NCBI RefSeq assembly: GCF_000499785.1
Contig: NZ_HG726021.1
Coordinates: forward strand, 1 to 58,306
Reading direction: 5' to 3'
DNA: 58,306 nt
Source: Bacteroides neonati
GTDB taxonomy: Bacteria; Bacteroidota; Bacteroidia; Bacteroidales; Bacteroidaceae
Of the stretch, positions 1 to 7,841 are shown piece by piece; the stretch's first letter is position 1; each line of letters begins with the position of its first letter. A program made the translations under genes and the position numbers. Under the pieces are notes generated by a model. That model worked only from the letters and a program-made list of their open reading frames with translations. It had not been told where the DNA came from and searched no databases.

Positions 1-2
1 GC

Positions 3-2612
3 TTTACTACGCAAGTGCCGGGCGACAATGCTACGGACTGGCTCAAATCTATATCAAAGGGCGATACTGGCGCAACAGGTGCCACCGGAGCGGTAGGCCC
101 AACAGGGGCAACGGGTCCTACAGGATCACAAGGTATACCGGGTACATCTCAATTCTTTCATGTACGCTATTCTACTGCTGCCAACGGTAACCCAATGCTT
201 ACCACACCAAGCACCTACATCGGCACCGCTGTAACCTCTAGTTCAACCGCTCCCACATCGTATACCTCATACGTTTGGGCGCAATTCAAAGGCTCGCAAG
301 GTCCAGCAGGTACAAACGGTATTGCAGGTCCTGCAGGTGTAGATGGAAGAACAAGCTTCCTACATATCAAGTACTCGGACAATGGTACTACCTTTACCGC
401 AAACAATGGTGAGACTCCGGGTGCATGGATCGGTCAGTATGCGGACTTCGAGCGGGTAGATAGTACTGTATTTGGAGCGTATACTTGGACGAAGGTAAAA
501 GGTGATACAGGAGCAACAGGTGCAGTTGGCCCAACGGGTGCCACGGGAGCAACAGGAGCCACAGACCCTACGGGTTCGCAAGGTATCCCCGGCACATCGC
601 AGTTCCTGCACGTTCGTTACTCTGCCAATGCCAACGGTAATCCGATGGTGACCACTCCCAACACTTATATCGGTATAGCGGTCACAGGAAGTTCGACAGC
701 ACCTGCTGCCTACACCTCATATATGTGGGCACAGTTCAAAGGTTCACAAGGTCCAGCAGGTACAAATGGTATTGCAGGTCCAGCAGGTGCAAACGGGCAA
801 ACATCTTATTTGCATATAAAGTACTCGGATAATGGTACGACTTTCACTGCAAACAACGGTGAAACACCCGGGCAGTACATTGGTCAGTATGTCGATTTTA
901 CTCAAGCCGACAGCATGACTTTTTCGGCTTATACATGGACGAAGGTAAAGGGCGATACGGGTGCAGTTGGGCCAACGGGTCCTATCGGTCCCATCGGTGC
1001 AACAGGAGCTACCGGTGCAACAGGTCAAGTTGGTCCCGTTGGACCAATCGGCCCCACAGGTGGCAAAGGTGATAAAGGGGACAAAGGTGACGCCATTGCA
1101 TCCTCTTACATGAATGGAGTCATGAAGTATGCCGATCCGTTTTTTCGGACAAGTGCAAACTCCACGAACCGATATAATAATTCCGGTGGTACTACCAGCA
1201 TTTGGGAACGGTTAGTAAAGCCCGATGGCGTGCCGGGTCCAAGTGGCTATTATATGAGATATCGGTATTTAGGTGGTGGTTCAACTTCACCCGGACTCGG
1301 TGGATTCTATTTCGGCACGCAGACCTATAGGCATTGTGAGTTTATTGCTCGTATTATAGCCAATATCCCCAAGGGGTATACCATTAATTATGCGACCAAT
1401 GCGTCAGGCGATAATCCTATTTCGGAGTGGTTGACGCCCAACATCGGCACCGGCACTTATACCGAATACGTTTACCGTGTCAAATGTTCCGGTACGGGTA
1501 CATTCTCTAGTGGTATGTTCTTCTTTTTTGTTGGACCTGACGTTGCATTTAACGTTGAAGTAGCCTATGCCACCGTATTCGACACGATGGCCAATGATCG
1601 TACTACCTACATTGATTCGAACGGAGTGTATACCGGTACACTCGTTGCACAGCAAATAACTTCTACCAATGTCGTCTTTGGTACGGCTAATATAGGAGAC
1701 GGTACCATTACCAATGCTAAGATTGCCACTTTGGATGCCGGTAAGATTAATACCGGGTTTCTGAATGCGGCTCGTATATCAGCCCTATCAATCACTGCCG
1801 ATAAAATAGCCGGCGGTACTATTACTGCTGATAAGCTGAATGCTGCTAACGTACAGGCTGCTTTGGTCACAGCTAAAGCAATAGAATCGTTGGATATAAC
1901 AACCGGGCGGCTAACTGTAACGGACGGTGCTAAGATCGGCGGTATGATCATTGAAAACAATATGCTTAAAGGTGGTAGCATGGTATTAACGGACGGTGCT
2001 AAGATCGGAGGATTTACGGTTAATGGGGGAAGCTTAACATCATCCGATAGTACGGGTAGAATTATGATTGGAGATGATATGATACGCTTCTTACGTATTA
2101 ACGACAGCGATATTGCACCTATGCTTTCTATCAGAAACGATAAAGGAGACGGCTGTACTATTACAGCTGACAACTCAGGTGCAACTGCATTATATGTGAG
2201 GTCTAACGGTGGCGGAAAAAGCCATGCAATTAAATCGTACGGGGGGCACATCTTTGGTCAGCGACCAAGTGAGGTTTGGAACGCGCCCGGTGTGCTATGG
2301 TGTGGTCAGTATAGTTGTTCAAACTGGAATCCTAGACTAGTAAGATCATGGGGAGACGGATTGACTGTCACAGGTATAAGCCGACAAAGAGCCGGGTGTT
2401 ACACAATAACACATAATCTTGGTCATGTAGATTACTTTGTTCATGCGATTGGCAATGCTCAGATTCGCGATAATTGGAACTGGTGGAATACTACGGTCAG
2501 TTTTTTCGGGCATAGTGCGAGCCAATTTTCCTTATTGTTTAAAGATGATGGCGGAAGTGAGAAAGATCCGGCAGAATTTCAAGTGATGATATTCGGTAGA
2601 AACAAGTTTTAA
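3..2612 (+). CDS. Phage tail fibre/tip protein with collagen-like repeats, 5'-truncated
   Basis: The reading frame is open from the first bases of the window, so the true start lies upstream; the GTG at 15 is internal. The visible 869 residues alternate collagen-like Gly-X-Y tracts with two copies of a globular module of about 110 residues, repeated with a 450-nt period (units begin near 123 and 573). A third, longer collagen tract precedes residue about 360. The C-terminal half has degenerate repeats of the type DGAKIGG, typical of phage tip/fibre shafts, and ends in a Trp-rich, probably receptor-binding domain. One Gly of a triplet is replaced by Asp (GATDPTGS, near 568). It is the last large structural gene before the lysis cassette, which suits a host-recognition fibre. 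Role inferred from architecture, no close homologue recognised. Confidence 0.75.
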   Translation, partial: FTTQVPGDNATDWLKSISKGDTGATGATGAVGPTGATGPTGSQGIPGTSQFFHVRYSTAANGNPMLTTPSTYIGTAVTSSSTAPTSYTSYVWAQFKGSQGPAGTNGIAGPAGVDGRTSFLHIKYSDNGTTFTANNGETPGAWIGQYADFERVDSTVFGAYTWTKVKGDTGATGAVGPTGATGATGATDPTGSQGIPGTSQFLHVRYSANANGNPMVTTPNTYIGIAVTGSSTAPAAYTSYMWAQFKGSQGPAGTNGIAGPAGANGQTSYLHIKYSDNGTTFTANNGETPGQYIGQYVDFTQADSMTFSAYTWTKVKGDTGAVGPTGPIGPIGATGATGATGQVGPVGPIGPTGGKGDKGDKGDAIASSYMNGVMKYADPFFRTSANSTNRYNNSGGTTSIWERLVKPDGVPGPSGYYMRYRYLGGGSTSPGLGGFYFGTQTYRHCEFIARIIANIPKGYTINYATNASGDNPISEWLTPNIGTGTYTEYVYRVKCSGTGTFSSGMFFFFVGPDVAFNVEVAYATVFDTMANDRTTYIDSNGVYTGTLVAQQITSTNVVFGTANIGDGTITNAKIATLDAGKINTGFLNAARISALSITADKIAGGTITADKLNAANVQAALVTAKAIESLDITTGRLTVTDGAKIGGMIIENNMLKGGSMVLTDGAKIGGFTVNGGSLTSSDSTGRIMIGDDMIRFLRINDSDIAPMLSIRNDKGDGCTITADNSGATALYVRSNGGGKSHAIKSYGGHIFGQRPSEVWNAPGVLWCGQYSCSNWNPRLVRSWGDGLTVTGISRQRAGCYTITHNLGHVDYFVHAIGNAQIRDNWNWWNTTVSFFGHSASQFSLLFKDDGGSEKDPAEFQVMIFGRNKF
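123..975 (+). repeat. Two direct repeats of about 450 bp inside the tail gene
   Basis: The segment beginning at 123 (GSQGIPGTSQ) recurs at 573, and each copy runs through the motif HVRYS, the motif YSDNGTTFTANNGETPG and the motif YTWTKVKGDTG. Protein identity between units is high, while many third positions differ, so the duplication is old or under selection for protein sequence. Collagen triplets link the units. Confidence 0.85.
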
Positions 2613-2634
2613 TAAATTTAATAACAACAAAATT

Positions 2635-2973
2635 ATGAAAATCGATTTTAGACAAATTGAGGTGAAAGACATTGATGGCGGTCCTCGATGGAAGAAGGTG
2701 AAAGATGAAAATGGAGAACTTCACCCTTTGGAAGGCATCCCCGAAGTTTATGACATTTCTAAGGATTTGGGCAATGTGATTTACAATAACACACCCGATC
2801 TTGGCGAAATGGAACTTGGACGCGAAATCTATAGGAATGGTGAGGTCGATATAGATGCACAACAGGCAGTTGTGCTGAATAAGTATATTCGTATGGGTCT
2901 TGTAGCCTTCATTCAAGAGTCTGTTTGCCCTATATTAGACAATATTATTAATCAAAATCAATCAAAATCATGA
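2635..2973 (+). CDS. Phage hypothetical protein downstream of tail fibre (112 aa)
   Basis: This 112-residue soluble, acidic protein starts 22 bp after the tail fibre stop. It has no signal peptide or membrane helix. The N-terminal half is rich in charged residues; the C-terminal half is predicted helical (LNKYIRMGLVAFIQESVCPIL). Its stop overlaps the start of the next gene in an ATGA junction, so the two are probably translationally coupled. Placement between tail fibre and lysis genes suggests a tail accessory or fibre-assembly role, but I do not recognise the family. Confidence 0.7.
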   Translation: MKIDFRQIEVKDIDGGPRWKKVKDENGELHPLEGIPEVYDISKDLGNVIYNNTPDLGEMELGREIYRNGEVDIDAQQAVVLNKYIRMGLVAFIQESVCPILDNIINQNQSKS

Positions 2974-3275
2974 ATCAAGAAGCATTAGCGAGACGATTAT
3001 CCTTATTGGATAGTCTCTCATTCATCAAAGTATCCTCAGGTGAGGTACGTCAACTCAGAGTAATCAGAGGTGAGAATAGAACTAAAATAGTTGCTCCCAT
3101 TATCGAAGAGTTAACTACTAATGTCGATCAAGAAAAGGCCGGTTATATTCAGAAGCTACTTGTCGATCACGAGTATAACGAAGAGGGAGAATGTGTCTCT
3201 ATCTTACAAGGAGAAGAAAGAGCACAGCTTGAGTCTGCGTTAGTTGACTACTTTGTAGCCGGAGGGGAGTTATAA
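2970..3275 (+). CDS. Phage hypothetical protein (101 aa)
   Basis: A 101-residue acidic soluble protein, coupled by a 4-nt ATGA overlap to the preceding gene and followed within 10 bp by a strong terminator, so it closes the tail transcription unit. No membrane segment or known motif is visible. The partner gene and position suggest a tail accessory protein. Function unknown. Confidence 0.7.
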   Translation: MNQEALARRLSLLDSLSFIKVSSGEVRQLRVIRGENRTKIVAPIIEELTTNVDQEKAGYIQKLLVDHEYNEEGECVSILQGEERAQLESALVDYFVAGGEL

Positions 3276-3283
3276 ACCAAACG

Positions 3284-3320
3284 AAAAACCGCCCGACCTA
3301 TCACAGACCGGGCGGTTTTT
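3284..3320 (+). terminator. Rho-independent terminator after tail genes
   Basis: A perfect 12-bp stem (AAAAACCGCCCG with CGGGCGGTTTTT) ends in a T tract. It lies just after the stop of the 101-aa gene. Because the arms end in A and T runs, it could work in both directions. Confidence 0.9.
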
Positions 3321-3478
3321 CCACTAACTTAAATATAGCTACGTAATGAATTTATGACTAATTAATTCCTCACACTGCAAAGATAGGGCATTGATTATCT
3401 GCGCACAATCGCTTTATGTAGGTATAGTTTAAGTTAGTGTAATTATAACAAGGTAGTATAATCGTAAATAAAGAGTAA

Positions 3479-3913
3479 ATGGATGAAAGGAATGTGATTG
3501 GAGGTATTACCACCGCTGCCTTAAGCGGTTGTATTGAGTTCTTGGAGCCGCTTCGGTGGTTCTTCTTGCTGGGGTTAATTCTCATCCTTGCCGACCTACG
3601 GTTCGGGATTAGTGCGGCCAAGGTTCGCAAGGAGAAGGTTCGCACGTCACGGGCTGTCAGAAGAACTATAAACAAGATTATTGATTATCTGTGTTGGATT
3701 TTCACGGCTGGAGCATTGGGGGCAACGTTTGGTGTCTCTTTTGGCATCACCACCTTGCCGGCACTGGTGATGCTTGTTGTGTACGGCATAGAGATCAACT
3801 CTTGCTTCGCTAATTATTTTGAGGCGAAGGGAAAGAAGATCAAGGTAAATATATTCAAGTTCTTCGCTAAGAAGAGCGATATCATTGAAGTAGAAGAGGA
3901 GGAAACAAAATGA
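3479..3913 (+). CDS. Phage holin
   Basis: This 144-residue membrane protein has three hydrophobic segments: residues about 25-42 (FFLLGLILILADL), 66-86 and 88-106. A basic loop lies between the first two and the C-terminal tail is charged (KKSDIIEVEEEETK). Size, topology and position directly before an M15 endolysin fit the holins of Bacteroides phages, which permeabilise the inner membrane to release or activate the lysin. The stop overlaps the endolysin start (ATGA at 3910), so synthesis of the two is probably coupled. About 160 bp of non-coding sequence after the tail terminator could carry its promoter, but I saw no clear -7 box. Confidence 0.75.
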   Translation: MDERNVIGGITTAALSGCIEFLEPLRWFFLLGLILILADLRFGISAAKVRKEKVRTSRAVRRTINKIIDYLCWIFTAGALGATFGVSFGITTLPALVMLVVYGIEINSCFANYFEAKGKKIKVNIFKFFAKKSDIIEVEEEETK

Positions 3914-4305
3914 AGTATTTTACACTGAAAGAATTGAGTCATAGCGATACGGCCTTGGCTCGCGGTATTGATAATTATCCCACTGCGGAAGCGATCAGCA
4001 ATCTGACTGAGTTAGTAAACAATGTGCTCGATCCGTTGCGCGAGAAGTATGGCAAGCCCATACGGATAAGTTCCGGCTATCGTTGTCCTTCACTGAATCG
4101 GAGTGTTAACGGCGCTACATCCAGCCAACACAGGTTAGGCCAGGCGGCTGATATCACCGTTGGTAGTAAGGAGGGAAACCGGGCATTGTTTGAGATCATC
4201 CGTAGAGAGTTGCCGTTTGATCAACTGATAGACGAAAGGGACTTTAGCTGGGTACACGTGAGTTATAAGAAGAGTGGTAACAGGAAACAGACGCTGAAGC
4301 TATGA
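3910..4305 (+). CDS. Endolysin, M15-family peptidase
   Basis: A 131-residue single-domain protein of the peptidase M15 (D-Ala-D-Ala carboxypeptidase-like) family. The zinc ligands are visible: His74 and Asp81 in SSQHRLGQAADI, and His116 in WVHVSY; the SGYRCP motif near residue 55 is also typical. It lacks a signal peptide, as expected for a holin-dependent lysin that cleaves stem-peptide cross-links. It overlaps both neighbours by 4 nt (ATGA), forming a holin, endolysin, spanin-like cassette. Confidence 0.88.
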   Translation: MKYFTLKELSHSDTALARGIDNYPTAEAISNLTELVNNVLDPLREKYGKPIRISSGYRCPSLNRSVNGATSSQHRLGQAADITVGSKEGNRALFEIIRRELPFDQLIDERDFSWVHVSYKKSGNRKQTLKL

Positions 4306-4844
4306 AACGGGAAGAGTTGAAAGTAAGTGCATGCTTTATGCTTGCGCTTATTGTTGCGTTACTTATGTGTTGCGGTTCTTTGATTTCATCGTGTGGTAGT
4401 AGTAAATCTTCATCTAAGCAACAAACATCAATCGAATCCGGGAGCCAAACCAATCGGAAAGATACTGCTTCACTCAACGAGCAGAACAAAAAGGTCGAGA
4501 CCGAAGACGTCGTTGAGGAGACGGAAGAGGTTACTACTGTCTATGATACAAGCAAGCTAGCTGACCCATCAACCGGTAAGTCTCCTGTTCTCTCTGAGAC
4601 GAAAAAGAATACGAAGAAGGGTACCAATAAGAAAAAGGAAGAAAGTAGCAATACGACGCTTAATCAGTCCAGCATGGAGCACTCAAATGATAGTACTAAG
4701 GTTAAGGATGCCAGAGAAGAGGATAAGCAGAAGCAAGAAACGACGGTACCAAGGCAGATTGGTGGGATTATCTGGGGAGTGGTCGCGCTGATCGGACTTG
4801 TGATTATTTTAGGATGGCTGGTGTATAGGTGGAGAAAGAAATAA
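4302..4844 (+). CDS. Candidate unimolecular spanin (lipoprotein with C-terminal TM helix)
   Basis: This 180-residue protein starts within the endolysin stop. It has an N-terminal hydrophobic signal ending in a lipobox-like ISSC (Cys31), a long hydrophilic Ser/Lys/Glu-rich linker (about 120 residues) and a C-terminal transmembrane helix (residues about 153-174, followed by YRWRKK). A lipid anchor at one end and an inner-membrane helix at the other is the architecture of u-spanins such as phage T1 gp11, which join and fuse the two membranes in the last step of lysis. Position immediately after holin and endolysin supports this. Many Bacteroides phages have a similar gene annotated only as hypothetical. 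The function is inferred from topology, not sequence similarity. Confidence 0.65.
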   Translation: MKREELKVSACFMLALIVALLMCCGSLISSCGSSKSSSKQQTSIESGSQTNRKDTASLNEQNKKVETEDVVEETEEVTTVYDTSKLADPSTGKSPVLSETKKNTKKGTNKKKEESSNTTLNQSSMEHSNDSTKVKDAREEDKQKQETTVPRQIGGIIWGVVALIGLVIILGWLVYRWRKK

Positions 4845-4867
4845 TTTCTATCGAAATTAATATGTAG

Positions 4868-4899
4868 AATGTAGGTCGTAATACTACCACCTACATTTG
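4868..4899 (+). promoter_or_regulatory. Promoter -7 box overlapped by a 9-bp inverted repeat (possible operator)
   Basis: AATGTAGGT (4868-4876) and ACCTACATT (4889-4897) form a perfect 9-bp inverted repeat with a 12-bp spacer. The right arm overlaps TACATTTG (4892-4899), a match to the Bacteroidetes -7 box TAnnTTTG. That geometry would let a repressor block transcription of the leader and antirepressor gene. No clear -33 TTG is present. Confidence 0.5.
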
Positions 4900-4989
4900 C
4901 ACAATTATTTATTTTTCACATTTGTTGGTAACGAAAACCGGGAAAAACTAAAAGTGATTTATACTTTAATATAGAAACACCTTACAAAA

Positions 4990-5185
4990 CGAATAATATG
5001 GCCGAGTGGTATCGGTCCGATAACAATATTAAAGCTCTGTCTGAGTAATTGCCTGCATACCACTTTAGGGCAATGAAAGGATGGAGTTTTTACTTTCAGC
5101 GCTACCAAACGTGGCGGTAAGATGGTATTAGGCAGGAGTTGTCGGACAACTCTATGGTTGGTAAGAGTAATATTAAAATTTATAG
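4990..5185 (+). ncRNA. Candidate structured leader RNA upstream of the antirepressor
   Basis: The stretch between the 4892 promoter box and the antirepressor start has no gene but many complementary segments: AGTGGTAT (5005-5012) with ATACCACT (5057-5064); CCTGC-ATACC (5052-5061) with GGTAT-TAG-GCAGG (5124-5136), which competes with the first pairing; hairpins at 5074-5098 and 5103-5119; and a hairpin 5136-5152 whose 7-nt loop (GTCGGAC) can pair with GTCCGA at 5015-5020. I do not recognise an Rfam family. This could be a cis-acting leader or a small phage RNA, or chance pairing. Confidence 0.35.
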
Positions 5186-5188
5186 TGT

Positions 5189-5824
5189 ATGAATGAACTG
5201 ATTAAAATCACTGAGAGAGATGGAAAGAAGGCAGTAAGCGCACGAGAATTGCACTCTTTCCTGGAGAGTAAACAAGAGTTTGCCAATTGGATTAAGAATC
5301 GTATTGATAAGTACGATTTAGTCGAAAATGTAGACTTTGTTCGCTTGACAAATTTATCAAGCGAAAGTCAGGGGCGAGGGGGATTGAATAGAGTGGATTA
5401 TGTTCTTTCAGTCGATGCCGCCAAAGAATTATCAATGGTTGAAGGCAACGAGAAAGGGAAACAAGCACGGAAGTACTTCATTAAAATGGAAGAGATAGCA
5501 AGGAAAGGTGCTTTGATTGTTCCCGACTTTTCTAACCCGGCAGAAGCAGCACGCGCATGGGCCGATGAATACGAGAAGGGGCAAAGAGCGAATTTGCTTC
5601 TTGAAGAGAAAACAAAGCAGCTTGATGAATCAAAAGAATGGTTCTCTATAAAAAGATGGGCGAAAGATCACGGTATGAACTGGCGAAAAATCAGCTGGAG
5701 AGTACTGAAAGCATTATCTTTCGAAAATGGATATGAAGTAAAGAAGGTCTTTGACGCAAACTACGGACAGGTGAATATCTACCATAAGGATGTGTTCTTG
5801 ATGTATAGTCGCTCGATTGCATAG
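5189..5824 (+). CDS. AntA/AntB-type phage antirepressor
   Basis: The 211-residue protein begins with an AntA/AntB domain (residues 1 to about 105; motifs SARELHSFLESKQEFANWI and VDYVLSVDAAKELSMVEGNEKGK), then a helical linker, then a KilA-C-like C-terminal domain (about 150-211, WRKISWRVLKALS). Such proteins relieve phage repressor control or act as late regulators; in phages P1 and P22, antirepressors bind the prophage repressor. It is transcribed alone from a long leader and ends at a strong terminator. No repressor gene is visible here, so its target probably lies upstream of the window. Confidence 0.85.
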   Translation: MNELIKITERDGKKAVSARELHSFLESKQEFANWIKNRIDKYDLVENVDFVRLTNLSSESQGRGGLNRVDYVLSVDAAKELSMVEGNEKGKQARKYFIKMEEIARKGALIVPDFSNPAEAARAWADEYEKGQRANLLLEEKTKQLDESKEWFSIKRWAKDHGMNWRKISWRVLKALSFENGYEVKKVFDANYGQVNIYHKDVFLMYSRSIA

Positions 5825-5855
5825 ATTGCATTACTCTTCTCTCTAAGAAATTAAC

Positions 5856-5882
5856 GCCCCGTCTACCAACGGGGCTTTTTCG
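5856..5882 (+). terminator. Terminator after antirepressor
   Basis: GCCCCGT and ACGGGGC form a perfect 7-bp stem around a 6-nt loop, followed by a T tract. It lies 31 bp after the antirepressor stop. Confidence 0.9.
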
Positions 5883-5987
5883 TCTTCATGTGAAAATTTA
5901 TCGAATATAGAAAAGCGGCTAAGCTTTTCATACGGCTATCTCATTTATTTCAATAAAATATGTATCTTTATCGCAAAAAAAAAGAAT

Positions 5988-6386
5988 ATGAGCACAGAGC
6001 TTATTATATCAATTTTGGGAGCATTTGTCGCAATTGTTGTATCCATTATAGGGGCATATCTTGCTAACAGAAATAGTGTTATTCTCCAAAATCGAAAATT
6101 AAAGGAGGTGTACTATATAAATTTTCTTAGAGCGTTGTCAGGATATGCACGCAATAATGGTACAGATAAGCATAAAATAGCACTTTCAGCATACTCAGAG
6201 GCCAGAAATGAATTGTTGTTAACTGCTAGCTCTGACGTTATGCGAAAATTAGATGAGTATGAGAAAGGAGTAATTGGACAACCCGCCGAGATTCATGATA
6301 TCTATTTTACAAAACTGATTAAGTCCATTAGAGCCGATTTGAAATTAGGCAACAAAGATTTGCCTATAGTTGGTTTAAAGAAATAA
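5988..6386 (+). CDS. Small membrane-anchored hypothetical protein (132 aa)
   Basis: One N-terminal transmembrane helix (residues about 5-27, LIISILGAFVAIVVSIIGAYL) is followed by a soluble, mostly helical domain of about 100 residues without recognisable motif. The gene is AT-rich compared with the late phage genes and begins the cargo block after the antirepressor terminator. It ends 40 bp before the HEPN-motif gene, same strand, so the pair may be one unit: a membrane-anchored partner plus a soluble effector. Function unknown. Confidence 0.6.
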   Translation: MSTELIISILGAFVAIVVSIIGAYLANRNSVILQNRKLKEVYYINFLRALSGYARNNGTDKHKIALSAYSEARNELLLTASSDVMRKLDEYEKGVIGQPAEIHDIYFTKLIKSIRADLKLGNKDLPIVGLKK

Positions 6387-6426
6387 TTATCAGAAGTGAC
6401 GTTTTTTATTTAGTTTTATAGTACTT

Positions 6427-7218
6427 ATGAAAAATATAGTTTATATAGATGGGACTGTCGTTGTTGAACGCTGTATGTTTTATTCAAAAGATATTATGAT
6501 ATACGCCGGAGATGAATTTAAAGCAAATGCTGAAATAATAACTCCACCAGAAGGCATTTTAAGAATTAAAGAAGATTATGGGTCTATCTTTACATATTAT
6601 TATATAAAAGGAGATTTTGTAATTTATGGTGTGGAGGATGGAAATGCTGTCTTTTTTTTTGATAATCATGATTTTACATATAATCTTTATAAAGAAAATA
6701 TTGCTAAAGTAAGAAAGATGATTGAAAGCATTGTTGCTTCAGAAGATCTTGTTAACTTATTTTTTCAGCAGCAATTCATAAGTATATTTGGAGCACTGGA
6801 AAATTTCCTCTTTAACACTTTTATGAGGCAGGTGTGTAATAACTACAATTTATACAACCGTGTAATATCTCGAAAGGTGAAGATTCTTGTGCGTGATAAA
6901 AAAAGTGAAGCAAGAAAAATTTTAGATGGAAAAGATTGCCTTAATAAGGAGAAAGTATTCATTGAGAAAGTTCAGAGAGTTGTTTTTCATAATCAAGAAA
7001 AGGTTACAGCTTTATACGAAGCTGCATTTGATGTAAATCCAGGAATGGCAAACTTGGAACCTGAACTAAAAATTCGACATGACCTTGTTCACAGGATTGG
7101 ATATACTATTGATGGAGCTTTGGTTTTAATAGATAGAAAACAGATAGATTTGCTTTTAGAGAAAGTTGATTCTATAGTAGAGAAAGTGACGTGTCGGATT
7201 AGGAGAATGAATGTTTAA
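6427..7218 (+). CDS. HEPN-motif protein, putative ribonuclease (263 aa)
   Basis: The N-terminal 90 residues are rich in beta-strand-forming residues and aromatics; the rest is helical. Near the end lies RHDLVH (Arg217, His222), an R-x4-H motif with a polar residue after the Arg, as in HEPN ribonucleases. The gene is strongly AT-rich and lies in the cargo block next to a small membrane protein. HEPN proteins of this type commonly act as RNA-cleaving effectors in abortive infection or toxin systems, so a superinfection-exclusion role is a reasonable inference. I do not recognise the N-terminal domain, and the HEPN call rests on the motif plus helical context. Confidence 0.55.
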   Translation: MKNIVYIDGTVVVERCMFYSKDIMIYAGDEFKANAEIITPPEGILRIKEDYGSIFTYYYIKGDFVIYGVEDGNAVFFFDNHDFTYNLYKENIAKVRKMIESIVASEDLVNLFFQQQFISIFGALENFLFNTFMRQVCNNYNLYNRVISRKVKILVRDKKSEARKILDGKDCLNKEKVFIEKVQRVVFHNQEKVTALYEAAFDVNPGMANLEPELKIRHDLVHRIGYTIDGALVLIDRKQIDLLLEKVDSIVEKVTCRIRRMNV

Positions 7219-7252
7219 CTAATCCCATTGCGTCTCCTAAATTAGTCCTACT

Positions 7253-7275
7253 TCCTCGGAAACGGGGCTTTTTCG
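7253..7275 (+). terminator. Terminator after HEPN-motif gene
   Basis: CCTCG and CGGGG form a short stem closed by a GAAA tetraloop and followed by CTTTTT. The rest of the gap up to 7426 is AT-rich and holds no gene. Confidence 0.55.
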
Positions 7276-7426
7276 TTATACAATATTCCCCGAAAATTAT
7301 ATGCTGAAAAATACAATATTTGGAGCGAATTATATATAGCCCGGAAATAAATACTGCATTTCCGCAAATCTATAACGCTTTCAAGAAAATCCTTCAATAA
7401 CGAAATACACTGTATTGTCTTTTTCT

Positions 7427-7434
7427 TACCTTTG
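7427..7434 (+). promoter_or_regulatory. -7 box upstream of the 71-aa gene
   Basis: TACCTTTG matches TAnnTTTG and lies 24 bp before the ATG at 7459. No TTG is seen at the preferred 19-21 bp upstream, so this is a partial promoter match. Confidence 0.5.
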
Positions 7435-7458
7435 CGTCTGGACTAAAGAATCTATACC

Positions 7459-7674
7459 ATGGAAGAGCAAAGCAATCTATCTCCTGAACAAAGCCAAGAA
7501 GAACAATCTTCTAAGCGTCCAGATAACTGTGTACCTGATAGTTTTAAAGGACTCCCAATAGATGGTCTAATCGGAGGACCTTTAAGAGCAGCTGCTGAAG
7601 CACAACAAGAATTTGCAAATAGTACAAAAGAATTCTTGAAAAAAATGGCAGCTGAAGAAAATAAAGGACAATAG
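7459..7674 (+). CDS. Short DUF2589-like protein (71 aa)
   Basis: After a Glu/Ser/Gln-rich leader of about 30 residues comes FKGLPIDGLIGGPLRAAAEAQQEFANSTKEFL. This resembles the N-terminal signature of DUF2589 proteins (LPxxxLIGGPLxAAxEAQxxLAxST). Full DUF2589 members are longer, usually 150-250 residues, so this protein keeps only the signature helices. It has a promoter box and is followed by a weak hairpin near 7713. No function is established for the family that I know of. It could be a complete mini-version or a remnant. Confidence 0.65.
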   Translation: MEEQSNLSPEQSQEEQSSKRPDNCVPDSFKGLPIDGLIGGPLRAAAEAQQEFANSTKEFLKKMAAEENKGQ

Positions 7675-7841
7675 ATATCTTGTGTTGATAATACGCTATT
7701 TTCTTTTGTCTTGCTTCCTCGGAAGTGGATTTTTCTTTTTTCTGCGAAAGTTCAAAACTTCTTTTGTACATTTGCACGTCTCAAATCAGATTGCACATAG
7801 ATTAATGTGATGGGAGGCTATTTTTTAACATTAATAATATT

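Noticed and set aside
1607..2251. 214-codon minus-strand frame under the tail gene
   Set aside because: Repetitive antisense of the fibre shaft repeats, not an independent gene.
3370..3675. 101-codon minus-strand frame opposite the holin
   Set aside because: Covers non-coding leader and the antisense of the holin start; no protein features.
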